A stretch of DNA of 49,704 nucleotides from NCBI RefSeq assembly GCF_900114735.1, contig NZ_FOUA01000011.1, positions 1-49,704 on the forward strand, in the 5' to 3' direction. Of the stretch, positions 10,388 to 22,278 are shown in pieces. The position numbers were made by a program, and so were the translations under genes. The notes under the pieces are model-generated. The model saw nothing but the letters and a program-made list of their open reading frames with translations. It had not been told where the DNA came from and searched no databases. Within the stretch, counting starts at the first letter, position 1. Each line of letters begins with the position of its first letter. This stretch comes from Halopseudomonas bauzanensis. Lineage in GTDB: Bacteria > Pseudomonadota > Gammaproteobacteria > Pseudomonadales > Pseudomonadaceae.

Positions 10388-10870
10388 TCAGCCGCGCTGG
10401 TAGGTGCCGACCAGGCGGTTCATCGCCAGGGTGTGCGGCTCGACCTTGGCCAGTAGTTGCCACAGATCCAGGCCTGCTGACAGATCCGGCTCGGCATCCA
10501 GAGCCAGTACCCAGAAGTAGTATTTATGCTGACCATGGCCTTCCGGGGGCATCGGGCCGCCGTAGCCAGTCTTGCCGAAGTTATTCTGCCCCTGGGTGTA
10601 ATCCCCACAGCCTTCGGCCAGGCTGGTGACCTCACCGGGAATGTTGTACAGCACCCAATGTACGAAGCCGTAGGTGCCGTTGGCGGAGACCAGCGGTGCG
10701 TCCGGGTCATGGCAGATCACTGCAAAGCTTTTGGTGCCGGCCGGCGCGTTGCTCCAGCTCAGCGCCGGAGAGATATCTTCCCCTTCACCGGTATGTCGGG
10801 TGGGAATGGCGCCATCGGCAGTGAAGGCGCTGCTGGTCAGTTGCAGATCGAGATTCAAGGCAAAACCCAT
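10388..10870 (-). CDS. YbhB/YbcL-type PEBP (Raf-kinase-inhibitor-like) protein
   Basis: A 160-residue protein of the bacterial phosphatidylethanolamine-binding family. It has the anion-pocket motif CHDPDAPL (about residues 52-59) and FVHWVLYNIPG (69-79), followed by GQNNFGKTGYGGPMPPEGHG and HKYYFWVLALDAEPDL, all classic for YbhB/YbcL. There is no signal peptide, so it is probably cytoplasmic. The biochemical role of bacterial members is poorly defined. It stands between the small membrane protein gene and a decayed gene and has its own ribosome site (AGGAG about 6 bases before the ATG at 10870). Confidence 0.92.
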   Translation of the reverse strand: MGFALNLDLQLTSSAFTADGAIPTRHTGEGEDISPALSWSNAPAGTKSFAVICHDPDAPLVSANGTYGFVHWVLYNIPGEVTSLAEGCGDYTQGQNNFGKTGYGGPMPPEGHGQHKYYFWVLALDAEPDLSAGLDLWQLLAKVEPHTLAMNRLVGTYQRG

Positions 10871-10909
10871 GGTGTTCTCCTTTTATATGCAGAGGTGGGC
10901 GATCACGGA

Positions 10910-11206
10910 TCAGCGGATCAAGGTGCTCAGCAACCAGAGGCCGAGCAGCAGCCAGATCACACCGGCAATGATCCGTTTCTTGATGAACGAGCTGACCCCA
11001 AGATAGATGAGAAAGAGTCCGAGCACGACAAAGGCGATGCTGAGGATACTGCTATCGATGCCCAGGGCGCGGGAAAAGCCATTGACGAAGGCGGTGCTGG
11101 CACCGCTGAGCATATCGAATACCCAGGCCAGGCCGTCGACTATCAATCTGACCAGGGTGCCGAAGGCCTGCCCCAGCCATTCGAAAGGGTTGGTATTTAC
11201 ATACAT
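10910..11206 (-). CDS. Small membrane protein of unknown function
   Basis: A 98-residue protein beginning MYVNTNPFEWLGQAFGTLV. It has two hydrophobic segments near the C-terminus (ILSIAFVVLGLFLIYLGVSSF and, after KKR, IIAGVIWLLLGLWLLSTLI) and an amphipathic N-terminal half, so it is probably an inner-membrane protein with a helical hairpin. The open frame extends to 11257; the ATG at 11206 is preferred because it has a GGAAG site at a suitable distance and the extension is not hydrophobic or conserved-looking. I do not recognise a named family. Confidence 0.7.
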   Translation of the reverse strand: MYVNTNPFEWLGQAFGTLVRLIVDGLAWVFDMLSGASTAFVNGFSRALGIDSSILSIAFVVLGLFLIYLGVSSFIKKRIIAGVIWLLLGLWLLSTLIR

Positions 11207-11310
11207 CGGAAAGCTTCCGGTTCGATGGGATCGATACCATAGCAGAGATCGGGACAAGGCCAGAAGTTCCAGCGCCGGTTTTCAATGCCGGATGCTTCCC
11301 TGTCCGCCAG

Positions 11311-11341
11311 GCTCCCCTCTCCCGCGAGGAGGGAGGGGAGC
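11311..11341 (-). terminator. Hairpin after the thiolase gene
   Basis: GCTCCCCTC (11311-11319) pairs with GAGGGGAGC (11333-11341), with a GC-rich interior. It lies 9 bases after the thiolase stop codon. There is no T-tract on the minus strand, so termination is likely but not certain. Confidence 0.4.
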
Positions 11342-11349
11342 AGTGGAAC

Positions 11350-12549
11350 TTACACCCGCTCGATTACTGCCGCCACGCCCTGACCCAGCCCGATACACAG
11401 GCTGACCAGCGCATAGCGCTTGCCGGTACGCTCCAGCTGACGCAGTGCAGTCAGGGTCAGACGTGCACCGGAGGCACCCAGTGGGTGACCGACGGCGATG
11501 GCGCCGCCGTTGGGGTTCAGGCGCGGATCATCGAAGGCGATGCCCAGCTGTTTGGCGCAGCCCAGTACCTGGGAGGCGAAGGCTTCGTTGATTTCGATCA
11601 CGTCCATGTCGTCCAGTGTCAGGCCAGCACGGCTCAGCGCTTTCTTGCAGGCTTCAACCGGACCCAGACCCATGACCCGCGGCGCGACGCCGGAAACAGC
11701 ACCGGCGAGAATGCGGGCGCGGGGCTTGATGCCGTACTTCTGGCCAATGGCTTCGCTGCCGATGATCAGCGCCGCGGCGCCGTCGTTTACGCCCGAGGCG
11801 TTACCGGCAGTGACCACGCCGCCCTCGGACAGCGGGCGCAGGCTGGACAATGCGGCCATGTCGCTGGATGGGCGCGGATGCTCGTCCTGATCGACCACCT
11901 TGTTCGGCTTCTTGCGGCCCTGGGGCACTTCGATGGGGTGGATTTCCTCGGCAAAGAAGCCTTCGGCACGGGCTTTCTCGTACAGGGCCTGGCTGCGAGC
12001 GGCGTAGGTGTCGGCTTCTTCGCGGGTAATACCCAGATCGGCGGCGACGTTATCGGCGGTCTGCGGCATGGTGTCATCACCGTACTGCTTCTCTACCTTG
12101 GGGTTGGGAAAGCGTGCGCCGATGGTGCTGTCGAAGGCACGGAACTCGCGGGCGTAGGGGCTTTCGCTCTTGGCGATGACGAAGGGCGCACGGCTCATGC
12201 TCTCGGCACCACCGGCAACAAACAGGTCACCCTCGCCAGCTTTGACGGCACGGGCGGCATCCAGGATGGCAGCCAGACCGGAGCCGCACAGGCGGTTTAC
12301 GGTAACGCCAGCCACTTCCTGCGGCAGACCGGCCAACAGGCCGGCATGGCGCGCCAGGTTACGGGCATCTTCCCCGGCCTGGTTGGTATTGCCCATGACC
12401 ACATCTTCGTAGTCCTGACCGTCGAAGGGGTTGCGGGCAACCACGGCGCGGATCACCTCGGCCAGCAGGTCGTCCGGGCGTACCGGGGCCAGCGCGCCGG
12501 CGTGGCGACCGAAGGGGGAACGCAAACCATCATAGATATAAGCAGTCAT
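11350..12549 (-). CDS. Acetyl-CoA acyltransferase (thiolase; PcaF/PaaJ/FadA-like)
   Basis: A 399-residue type II thiolase. The nucleophilic Cys lies in NRLCGSG (Cys88), the His in VGHPLGASGARL (about His355), and the second Cys in SLCIGLGQG (about Cys385). It cleaves 3-oxoacyl-CoA with CoA to acetyl-CoA and a shortened acyl-CoA. Sequence style (GQDYEDVVMGNTNQAGEDAR near 44-63) is nearer to 3-oxoadipyl-CoA thiolases than to FadA, which hints at dicarboxylyl-CoA substrates. It starts 5 bases after the end of the 3-hydroxyacyl-CoA dehydrogenase gene and forms a two-gene operon with it. The operon has a perfect palindromic operator candidate upstream. Confidence 0.92.
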   Translation of the reverse strand: MTAYIYDGLRSPFGRHAGALAPVRPDDLLAEVIRAVVARNPFDGQDYEDVVMGNTNQAGEDARNLARHAGLLAGLPQEVAGVTVNRLCGSGLAAILDAARAVKAGEGDLFVAGGAESMSRAPFVIAKSESPYAREFRAFDSTIGARFPNPKVEKQYGDDTMPQTADNVAADLGITREEADTYAARSQALYEKARAEGFFAEEIHPIEVPQGRKKPNKVVDQDEHPRPSSDMAALSSLRPLSEGGVVTAGNASGVNDGAAALIIGSEAIGQKYGIKPRARILAGAVSGVAPRVMGLGPVEACKKALSRAGLTLDDMDVIEINEAFASQVLGCAKQLGIAFDDPRLNPNGGAIAVGHPLGASGARLTLTALRQLERTGKRYALVSLCIGLGQGVAAVIERV

Positions 12550-12553
12550 CGGA

Positions 12554-14068
12554 TTACTCCTGGAAATCGGGGGTGGTCAGGGGCAGGTCAAGCTGAACGC
12601 GCCGGCGCAGCCAGGGGCTGGGACGATAGCGCGGCTCGCCATAGACCGCCTGCATGTTGTTCAGCACAGTCAGAATCGCCTGCTTGCCGTAGCGCTCGCC
12701 AAAGGCCAGCGGGCCTTGCGGATAGCCCAGGGCGAGTTGAATGGCGCGGTCCAGTGTATCGGGGGTGGCGATACCCTTCTGGGCAATCTCGGTTCCCAGA
12801 TTCACCACACTGGCGATCAGCCGCTGGATAACGAAGCCGGGAGAGTCATTGATCACTTCCACCGGTACGCCATCGGCAGCCAGTGCCTGACGGGCCTGGG
12901 CAACCACATTGGCGTCCGCCGCGGGCTGGCGCATCAGAGTGCGGCGCTTGTCCCAGTTGGCGAAGCTGTCCAGCGCCAGGGTACGGGCGGTGGGCAGTTG
13001 CTGGCGGGTCAGGGCAGCGGTGCAGTCTTCGCCCAGCGGAGTGACCAGGCAGATGGCTTCGGCGGAGGGCCGCTCGCCGTTTTCCAGCGTAGCGCCGGCG
13101 GTTTGCAGCACGGCGGCCACCTGGCTGCGCAGACCCTGGTCATCGCTCTGCAACCAGAACGGCCGGTTGATCAGTACGGTTTCGGCAGCCGGCTCGGGCT
13201 GTTCGATCTTCTGTCCTTCCTCATAGCGGTAGAAACCCTGACCGGTCTTGCGGCCCAGCAGGCCGGCGGCGACGCGCTGACCGGCAATGAACGACGGTGT
13301 ATAGCGCGGATCATGGTAGAACTGCTCGTACACCGACTCCATCACCGCGTGGGAGACATCCAGCCCGGTCAGGTCGAACAGCTCGAACGGTCCCATGCGA
13401 AAACCCGGGCCGTCACGCAGGATGCGGTCGATCTGCTGGGGTGTGGCAACACCTTCGCTGAGCATGCGCAGGGCTTCGGTGCCGAAGGCGCGGCCGGCAT
13501 GGTTGACCAGGAAGCCGGGGGTGTCCGGGGTGATCGCCGGGAAGTGACCGGCCTTGTCCGCCAGCTCGACCAGCCCCTGGATGTAGCGCTCGTCAGTGCG
13601 TGATCCGCGTACCACCTCGACGATCTTCATCAGCGGCACGGGGTTGAAGAAGTGGAAGCCGGCGACGCGCTCCGGACGCTGGCAGCCAGCGGCGATACGG
13701 GTAACCGACAGGGAAGAGGTATTGGTCGCCAGCAGACAATCTTCGCTGACAATGGCTTCCAGGTCGGTGAACAGTTTCTGCTTCACTTCGAGGATTTCGA
13801 CGATGGCCTCGATGACCAGGTCGCAGTCCTTGAGCTGCTCAAGTTGCGCGGCGGGCTGCATGCGCGTGTTGATCGCATCGAAATCCGCCTCGCTGAGCTT
13901 GCCCTTGGCGACCTGGCGCTGCAGCAGGTTGCGGTTGAAGCTGAGGGCATCTTCGATGGCTTCGGCGCGGGTATCGTACAGCAACACCTGTTGACCACTG
14001 CTGGCGAGCAGCTGGGCGATACCACGGCCCATCGCGCCGGCACCGATAACACCAATCCGGTTGAACAT
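12554..14068 (-). CDS. 3-hydroxyacyl-CoA dehydrogenase (PaaH/DcaH-like)
   Basis: A 504-residue stand-alone dehydrogenase. The Rossmann motif GAGAMG is at residues 9-14, then ATNTSSLSVTRIA and HFFNPVPLMKIVEVVRG carrying the catalytic region. A first C-terminal dimerisation domain (GPFELFDLTGLDVSHAVMES) is followed by a second, partly degenerate copy. This longer form, with a duplicated C-terminal domain, resembles PaaH-type enzymes that oxidise 3-hydroxyadipyl-CoA. It heads the operon with the thiolase. The 221-base upstream region, shared divergently with the PaaI-like thioesterase, contains a perfect palindrome at 14091-14107 that is probably the operator. The ATG at 14068 has an AGGAG-like site before it. 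Confidence 0.92.
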   Translation of the reverse strand: MFNRIGVIGAGAMGRGIAQLLASSGQQVLLYDTRAEAIEDALSFNRNLLQRQVAKGKLSEADFDAINTRMQPAAQLEQLKDCDLVIEAIVEILEVKQKLFTDLEAIVSEDCLLATNTSSLSVTRIAAGCQRPERVAGFHFFNPVPLMKIVEVVRGSRTDERYIQGLVELADKAGHFPAITPDTPGFLVNHAGRAFGTEALRMLSEGVATPQQIDRILRDGPGFRMGPFELFDLTGLDVSHAVMESVYEQFYHDPRYTPSFIAGQRVAAGLLGRKTGQGFYRYEEGQKIEQPEPAAETVLINRPFWLQSDDQGLRSQVAAVLQTAGATLENGERPSAEAICLVTPLGEDCTAALTRQQLPTARTLALDSFANWDKRRTLMRQPAADANVVAQARQALAADGVPVEVINDSPGFVIQRLIASVVNLGTEIAQKGIATPDTLDRAIQLALGYPQGPLAFGERYGKQAILTVLNNMQAVYGEPRYRPSPWLRRRVQLDLPLTTPDFQE

Positions 14069-14090
14069 ACTCAGGCTCCTCAGTTACTCT

Positions 14091-14107
14091 GTTCCGCTAT
14101 GCGGAAC
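14091..14107. promoter_or_regulatory. Perfect palindromic operator candidate (IclR type)
   Basis: GTTCCGC / TAT / GCGGAAC is a perfect inverted repeat 23 bases upstream of the 3-hydroxyacyl-CoA dehydrogenase start. It shares the TTCCGCA core with the sites at 6654-6672 and 5588-5624. IclR-family dimers commonly bind short palindromes of this kind. It lies in the divergent region with the thioesterase-transporter pair, so it could control both directions. Confidence 0.6.
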
Positions 14108-14289
14108 CGTATTTCGTTTAAAAGTGGGATGAGATTAAATCCTGCGCTCCTCGAGTGCAAGCCGGGCCGCCGTTATGACCACATATAAGGCGGCTATCAC
14201 AGCGGTTACGTCCGGGTTGCGCCATGGCATACTGCTCAACCTTCAGACGCGCCGATGCGCTGCCGTGACATTCGCAATCAGGATCATCT

Positions 14290-14718
14290 ATGAGTGAAGA
14301 CCAGAATCTGACCGTACAGCGTACGGTGACCGGTTTTTTTCAGGAGTTGGGTGGTGAGCTGCTGGAATACAGCGACAACCGTGCGGTGGTAGGCCTGACC
14401 CTCGAAAAGCGACATCTGAACAACGCCAGCAATCTGCATGGTGGCATTACTGCCAGCCTGTTGGATATTGCCATGGGGCTGTGTGGCACCTATGCGGCCG
14501 ATCCGGATGAGCGCCGGGTGGCTATCACCCTGTCGATGAACGTCAACTTCAGCGCCACCGCCGATGAGGGTGCGCGGGTGCGGGCGGTCGCTACCTGCCG
14601 CAAGGCCGGCCACAAGATCTTCATGGCCAGTTGTGATCTGCTCGATGCGAACGATAACCTGCTGGCCTTTGGTGAAGGTGTATTCAAGAAGGGTGCGCTG
14701 CGCAGAGACTTGCCATGA
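14290..14718 (+). CDS. PaaI-like hot-dog thioesterase
   Basis: A 142-residue single hot-dog protein. The motif HGGITASLLDIAMG (residues 50-63) contains the HGG turn and the Asp used for catalysis in PaaI-type thioesterases; SMNVNFSATADEGARV forms the following strand. It probably hydrolyses a small or dead-end acyl-CoA from the nearby pathway. It is divergent from the 3-hydroxyacyl-CoA dehydrogenase operon and overlaps the downstream membrane-protein gene by 4 bases (ATGA), indicating coupled translation. The ATG at 14290 is the first in frame and fits family length. Confidence 0.9.
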   Translation: MSEDQNLTVQRTVTGFFQELGGELLEYSDNRAVVGLTLEKRHLNNASNLHGGITASLLDIAMGLCGTYAADPDERRVAITLSMNVNFSATADEGARVRAVATCRKAGHKIFMASCDLLDANDNLLAFGEGVFKKGALRRDLP

Positions 14719-16058
14719 GCGCGCTGCTGTTGCCGCTGGGCGTCGGTCTGGAACTGATCGCGCTGGCCGGGCAGTGGCCGCAACTGAGCTGGTTCGCCGC
14801 CGCAGCGCTGGCAGGCTATTTCATCATTCACTTCCGGCGCCTGTTGCCCTATCCAAGGATTCTCGGGTTGCTCACCGTCGGCATGCTGCTGGCGGTGGCC
14901 GTGCTGGGGCAAGGCGATCCGGCTCTGTGGGGCCGATTGGCGTCGTCGGGTGCCTATTACGCCAGCTTCCTCGGCGCGTTGGGGTTGATGCAGCTGCTGG
15001 CCAAACGCATGCCACACCTGCGCGAGCTGCACAAGGCGCTGCTGGCCGGGCCGGCGATCTGGCTGTATCCGCGCTACGTGCTGACGTCCGGCAGCATCGG
15101 CTCGATTCTCAACTTCGGCATGATGAGCCTGCTGTGCGGCACGCTCGATCAGCACCTGCGGCAATACTCTCTGAGTAATGAGCAGCGCCGTGAGGGGCTG
15201 CGTGCGGTCCTGGTTACCACCCTGCGCGGCTTTGCCCTGGTACCGCTGGTAGCGCCGACCAGTGTGACCATCGCCATGATCACACGGGAAATGCCACAGC
15301 TGTCCTGGGCCACCATGGTGCCCTATGGCCTGGTAGCGGCGTTGCTGCTGTTGATGGTTGGCTGGCATCGGGAGACCCGTGGGCTACTGCAGCTGCGGGA
15401 GAATATCGGTGACAGCAGTCGCGCCGCGGGCATGGGTGCGCTGTTGATGGGTAGTCTGCTTGGGCTGACTGCCATTGGGGTGCTGGCCTGGTTGACAGTG
15501 TTGACCCCCTCCCAGGCGGCGATGATCCTGATTCCGGTGGGTATTGCCTGCTACCTATTGTGGTGTGAACGCTCGCCACGGCGAGTATTGGGTGAGATCA
15601 GTGACAATCTGATCACCATGCACAACGAGATGTTCATTTTCGGCTGTGCCGCGCTGATGGGCGGGGCGCTGGGGGCGATCGCGCCGCTGGAGGAACTGGC
15701 GCTCTGGCTGGCTCAGGAGCCGAAATACAATATGCTGCTGGCCGTGGGCAGTCTGTTCGGCATCATCCTGCTGGCAATGGCTGGGGTGGCGCCGATCGTC
15801 TCCTTATCCCTGCTGGTCGGCCTGTTGGCCGAGCTGGCACGACTGGGCGTGCCGATCATGACCCCGGCATTGGGTTTGATGTGCGGCTTCTCGATTGCCA
15901 TGATCTTCTCGCCGTTCGGCCCCTCGACGCTGATCCTGGCGCGTTACACCGGTGAGAATCCGCTGCGGGTGGCGTTCGTTTGGAATGGCCGCTTCGTCAT
16001 CAGTGCATTGCCGCTGTTGTTGCTGTTATTGTTCATCGTCCATTGGCTGCAATCCTGA
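14715..16058 (+). CDS. Multi-pass inner-membrane protein, possible transporter
   Basis: A 447-residue, strongly hydrophobic protein with roughly 11-12 predicted membrane segments separated by short charged loops (for example RHLREL-like and [11 protein letters not shown] loops near 95-110, and [15 protein letters not shown] near 283-297). Its general layout resembles ion-transporter-superfamily or TRAP-large-subunit-like carriers, but I recognise no specific motif. Coupling to the thioesterase (4-base overlap) suggests import or export of an acid handled by the same pathway. It ends 4 bases before mutM, so the mutM start may be reached by read-through. Function is not assigned. Confidence 0.75.
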   Translation: MSALLLPLGVGLELIALAGQWPQLSWFAAAALAGYFIIHFRRLLPYPRILGLLTVGMLLAVAVLGQGDPALWGRLASSGAYYASFLGALGLMQLLAKRMPHLRELHKALLAGPAIWLYPRYVLTSGSIGSILNFGMMSLLCGTLDQHLRQYSLSNEQRREGLRAVLVTTLRGFALVPLVAPTSVTIAMITREMPQLSWATMVPYGLVAALLLLMVGWHRETRGLLQLRENIGDSSRAAGMGALLMGSLLGLTAIGVLAWLTVLTPSQAAMILIPVGIACYLLWCERSPRRVLGEISDNLITMHNEMFIFGCAALMGGALGAIAPLEELALWLAQEPKYNMLLAVGSLFGIILLAMAGVAPIVSLSLLVGLLAELARLGVPIMTPALGLMCGFSIAMIFSPFGPSTLILARYTGENPLRVAFVWNGRFVISALPLLLLLLFIVHWLQS

Positions 16059-16062
16059 CACC

Positions 16063-16875
16063 ATGCCCGAATTACCCGAAGTCGAAACCACCCGCCGCGG
16101 TATTGCCCCCCATCTGGAGGGCCACCGCGTGACCCGGCTGATCGTCCGGGACCCACGTCTGCGCTGGCCGATTCCCGAGGATCTGGCGATCCAGGTCGAG
16201 AACCAGACCTTTACCGCTGTGCGCCGGCGCGCCAAGTATCTGCTGATGGACATCGGCGGCGGCACGCTGATCAGTCATCTGGGCATGTCCGGCAACCTGC
16301 GGCTGGTGCCGGCCGAGACGCCAGTGCTCAAGCATGAGCATGTGGATATCGAGCTGGATTCCGGCCTGACGCTGCGCTACACCGACCCGCGTCGCTTCGG
16401 CGCCATGCTCTGGCAGCGCGCCGGTGAAGTCCATCCCTTGCTCGCTCGCCTCGGACCCGAGCCGCTGTCAGCTGAGTTCGACGGTGAGCGGCTGTATGAG
16501 TTGTCGCGTAAGCGCAGCATGGCGGTCAAGCCGTTCATCATGGATAACGCGGTGGTCGTGGGAGTGGGCAATATCTACGCCACCGAGGCGCTGTTCGCCG
16601 CTGGCATCGACCCGCGCCGCGAGGCCGGGCGTATCAGCCGTGCCCGCTATCAGGCGCTGGCCGAGGAGATCAAGAAAGTGCTGGCGCGGGCCATCGAGAG
16701 TGGCGGCACCACGCTGCGCGATTTCATCGGCGGCGATGGCAAGCCGGGCTATTTCAAACAGGAACTGTTCGTCTACGGACGTGCCGGGCAGCTGTGCAAG
16801 GTCTGCGGCACGACCTTGTCGGAGTGTCGGCTGGGCCAACGCAGCACGGTGTTCTGCCGACGCTGTCAGAGCTGA
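16063..16875 (+). CDS. mutM: Formamidopyrimidine-DNA glycosylase
   Basis: A 270-residue base-excision repair enzyme that removes 8-oxoguanine and Fapy lesions and nicks the abasic site. The mature N-terminus [12 protein letters not shown] supplies the catalytic Pro and Glu. The helix-two-turn-helix region holds [17 protein letters not shown], and the C-terminal zinc finger has four Cys at about 245, 248, 265 and 268 (CKVC…CRRC). The frame is open further upstream, but the ATG at 16063 is fixed because the Pro must follow the initiator Met. It is 4 bases downstream of the membrane-protein gene. Confidence 0.97.
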   Translation: MPELPEVETTRRGIAPHLEGHRVTRLIVRDPRLRWPIPEDLAIQVENQTFTAVRRRAKYLLMDIGGGTLISHLGMSGNLRLVPAETPVLKHEHVDIELDSGLTLRYTDPRRFGAMLWQRAGEVHPLLARLGPEPLSAEFDGERLYELSRKRSMAVKPFIMDNAVVVGVGNIYATEALFAAGIDPRREAGRISRARYQALAEEIKKVLARAIESGGTTLRDFIGGDGKPGYFKQELFVYGRAGQLCKVCGTTLSECRLGQRSTVFCRRCQS

Positions 16876-17029
16876 GCAGGGCCGTTTTGCCGACCGGGTT
16901 GGCAAATTTCAACGGCCGCATTCCGCAATAGCGCGAATATGCCTACAATGAAGTCGGTTGCAGGTTCCCGGGAAGGGGGCCGCACCACGACTTGAACGCC
17001 TATCGGGCCACAAACCAGGGATTACTATC

Positions 17030-17368
17030 ATGCGCCTGTTACGTCACACCACCGCTCTGCTCGCCGGTCTGCTACTTGCCGGCAATGTCATGGCCACCGA
17101 AGCCAATTATGGCTACCAGGAACACGTCGAGAACCCCGGCATCTTCGCCATGGTCGGTGATCTGATCATCGCCCGGCCGATCGGGGCCGCCATCACGGCG
17201 GTCGGGGCCGCAGCCTTTGTCATCAGCCTGCCGTTCACCGCCCTGGCCGGTAACACCGCCGAAGCTGGGCAGGAACTGGTGGTGCGTCCCGGCAAGGAAA
17301 CCTTCATGCGTTGCCTGGGTTGCACCAAGAGCGGCTATGGCCGCAAACAGCAGGATGAGAGCCTCTAA
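17030..17368 (+). CDS. Small exported protein of unknown function
   Basis: A 112-residue protein with a signal peptide ([22 protein letters not shown], split before TEANYGY) and one hydrophobic segment ([20 protein letters not shown], about residues 51-70). The C-terminus is basic and has a CLGC pair. It is likely an inner-membrane or periplasmic protein. Similar small genes are found next to mutM in pseudomonads, sometimes called multidrug transporter without basis. The ATG at 17030 is preferred over the upstream in-frame start because the signal peptide begins there. It is followed by a convergent gene with a short CGAGGC/GCCTCG stem at 17369-17384. Confidence 0.75.
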   Translation: MRLLRHTTALLAGLLLAGNVMATEANYGYQEHVENPGIFAMVGDLIIARPIGAAITAVGAAAFVISLPFTALAGNTAEAGQELVVRPGKETFMRCLGCTKSGYGRKQQDESL

Positions 17369-17431
17369 CGAGGCACTCGCCTCGGGGCAATGCTGGTCGC
17401 GAGGCCACCAGGTGCCACGTGCAGATAATCT

Positions 17432-19377
<1,946 letters not shown>

Positions 19378-19398
19378 TTACTCCGCGAAGCGCTCGGT

Positions 19399-20092
<694 letters not shown>

Positions 20093-20134
20093 AACGTCAG
20101 CGCTAGCTGACTTGCCGCACCAGGTGGGACGGTT

Positions 20135-20710
20135 TTACCCCTCGCGCTGCCACAGGCTGTACCACACCTGTCCGGCTTTCTTCTCCCGATGCAGATGCCA
20201 GTTTGCCGGAAAGGGCAGGCGGCCGGGGGCGGTTTCACTTTCGGTGTAGATAAGCGCATCGGGCGCCAGCCAGCCGTTGGTTTCCAGGGCGGTGCAGGCG
20301 GGGATGAGCAGGTCCTGGTGAAATGGCGGATCGAGGAAGACCAGATCGAAGGGCGATTCGGCCGCGCCGGCGACCAGCGTCAGGGCATCCTGCTGGCGCA
20401 CTTCACCGCGATCGCACTGCAGGGTCTGTAGATGACCGCGCAAGGTGGTGACCACGTCACGACTCATGTCGCAAGCCAGGGCGTGGGCGGCGCCACGGGA
20501 CAGCGCTTCCAGCGTCAGTGCGCCGCTGCCGGCGAACAGGTCGAGGCAGCGGCTGCCTTCGATGTGCATGCTCAGCCAGTTGAACAGGGTTTCACGCACC
20601 CGGTCGGGGGTGGGGCGCAAGCCCGGTTGTTCGGTGAAACTGAAACGTCGGCTGCGCCACTCTCCAGCAATGATGCGCAGTTGACCTTCGCGGGCCTTGG
20701 GCTGTTTCAT
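20135..20710 (-). CDS. rsmD: 16S rRNA (guanine966-N2)-methyltransferase
   Basis: A 191-residue SAM-dependent methyltransferase. It shows the RsmD N-terminal pattern LRIIAGEWRSRRF and RPTPDRVRETLFNWL, the SAM-binding motif CLDLFAGSGALTLEALSRG near residue 55, and the catalytic LDPPFH near residue 126. It modifies G966 of 16S rRNA during 30S assembly. It overlaps the upstream M16 peptidase stop by 4 bases, so it is translated as the last gene of the M16-M16-rsmD operon. Confidence 0.96.
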   Translation of the reverse strand: MKQPKAREGQLRIIAGEWRSRRFSFTEQPGLRPTPDRVRETLFNWLSMHIEGSRCLDLFAGSGALTLEALSRGAAHALACDMSRDVVTTLRGHLQTLQCDRGEVRQQDALTLVAGAAESPFDLVFLDPPFHQDLLIPACTALETNGWLAPDALIYTESETAPGRLPFPANWHLHREKKAGQVWYSLWQREG

Positions 20711-22278
20711 AGCTCTGGCTCCGGGGCGTTATGGGTTTCAGCTTCAGGCTCGGCGGTTTCCGGCTCCGCAGGTGCTGTTTCCTGGATGACCATGGCCGGT
20801 CCGACGGTGATCACCAGTCGCTGCTCGGGATCGAAATGCCGAGCGAAGGCGGCGCGAATGTCTTCGGTGGTCAGCGCCTGCACTTGATCGAGGAACAGCT
20901 GCAGGTGATTGAGCGGCAGTTCATAGAAGCCAATCATGCCGAGCTGGGCGACGATCGAGGCGTTGTTGGCGGTACTCAGCGGGAATTCGCCATTGATCTG
21001 CCGTTTGGTGCGGATCAATTCGGCTTCGGTCGGACCTTCGCTGATGAAAGCATCGAGGCTCTGGTGGATGACTTCCAGCGCCAGATCTACCTGATCGGCA
21101 CGGGTCTGCATGCTGACCATGACTGGGCCGGTGGCCTGCATCGGGATCAGCCGGCTGCTCACCGAATAGGACAGCCCGCGGCTTTCGCGGATCTCCTGCA
21201 TCAGCCGGGAGCCGAAGCCCGAGCCGCCCAGAATCTGGTTGCCGACATAGAGCGCGGCGTAATCGGGGTCATGACGGCTGATGCCGTGCTGGCCGACCAG
21301 GATATGGGTCTGCTGGCCGTTGAAGTCGATATGACGATGGCTGGAAGCGATTGGCTCGGGCTCAGCAATGACCGGCGCGGCAGGGCCCTGGGGCAGGGCG
21401 TCGGCCAGGCGTTGGGCCAGACGTTCGGCGCGTTCCCGGTTGATATCGCCGACCAGGGCGATGACCGCGTTGCCCGCGGTGTAGTACTGGCTATGGAACT
21501 GGCGCAGGGACTCCGGCGTCATGCTCTGCAGGCTGTCGGCCTGGCCTTCGGGCAGGCTGCCGTAGGGATGGTCCGGATACAGGTCGGTCCAGAAGGCTTC
21601 GCTGGCCAGTGCCGCCGGACGTTGCAGGCGGAACTGCAGACTGGCCAGGAGCTGATTGCGCAGACGCTCGAAGGCATCCTGCGGGAAACTGGGGCGGGCG
21701 ATCACCTCGGCAAACAGGGCCAGCGCCGGATCGAGCTTGTCGGTGGCGGTCAGGGTGCGCAGGCCGGTCAGGGCCATGTCCCGGTGTGAGCTATTGGAGA
21801 ACTGCGCGCCGAGGCGTTCGAAGCCGGCGGCGATGCTGCCGGCGTCCATGTCGCCGGTACCTTCGTTGAGCATGGCATTGGTCATGGTCGCCAGCCCGGG
21901 CAGGCCGCTGTCGCGACTGGCGCCAGCGGCGAACAGCAGTTGCATGTCGAGCATGGGCAGCTCTTCAGCCTGCATGAAGTACACCCGGGTGCCCTGCTCG
22001 GTGGTCCAGTGCTGCAGATCGAGATTGCGGCGCGCCGGTGGCTGGTCAAGGTCAACCTGCTGCAGCGAGTGCAGCTCCGGCAGCAGCTCGGCGACCACGG
22101 TATCAGGCTCGGCCTCGATCTGCGCCGGGTCGACCGGCTGTGCGGTGGCTTCCTCGGGCGTAGCGGGAGGCGTCTGCGGGGCGTCGTCGCGCAGCAGGAG
22201 AAAGCTCAGCACGATGGCCGCCAGGATGGCCAGCAACAGCAGGACCAGCGGGCGGCGGTTGTGGGTATCAGCAGCCAT
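20707..22278 (-). CDS. M16-family peptidase homologue lacking the zinc motif
   Basis: A 523-residue M16 (pitrilysin/processing-peptidase-like) protein. An N-terminal membrane anchor (PLVLLLLAILAAIVLSFLLL) precedes an acidic linker and two M16 domains. The HxxEH zinc motif is absent from the first domain (region LLFAAGASRDSGLPGLATMTNAML), while the C-terminal domain has SRGLSYSVSSR, the Arg/Tyr segment typical of non-catalytic M16B subunits. It is thus the probable non-catalytic partner of the upstream HALEH peptidase. The ATG overlaps that gene's stop by one base. It acts at the periplasmic face of the inner membrane. Confidence 0.92.
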   Translation of the reverse strand: MAADTHNRRPLVLLLLAILAAIVLSFLLLRDDAPQTPPATPEEATAQPVDPAQIEAEPDTVVAELLPELHSLQQVDLDQPPARRNLDLQHWTTEQGTRVYFMQAEELPMLDMQLLFAAGASRDSGLPGLATMTNAMLNEGTGDMDAGSIAAGFERLGAQFSNSSHRDMALTGLRTLTATDKLDPALALFAEVIARPSFPQDAFERLRNQLLASLQFRLQRPAALASEAFWTDLYPDHPYGSLPEGQADSLQSMTPESLRQFHSQYYTAGNAVIALVGDINRERAERLAQRLADALPQGPAAPVIAEPEPIASSHRHIDFNGQQTHILVGQHGISRHDPDYAALYVGNQILGGSGFGSRLMQEIRESRGLSYSVSSRLIPMQATGPVMVSMQTRADQVDLALEVIHQSLDAFISEGPTEAELIRTKRQINGEFPLSTANNASIVAQLGMIGFYELPLNHLQLFLDQVQALTTEDIRAAFARHFDPEQRLVITVGPAMVIQETAPAEPETAEPEAETHNAPEPEL

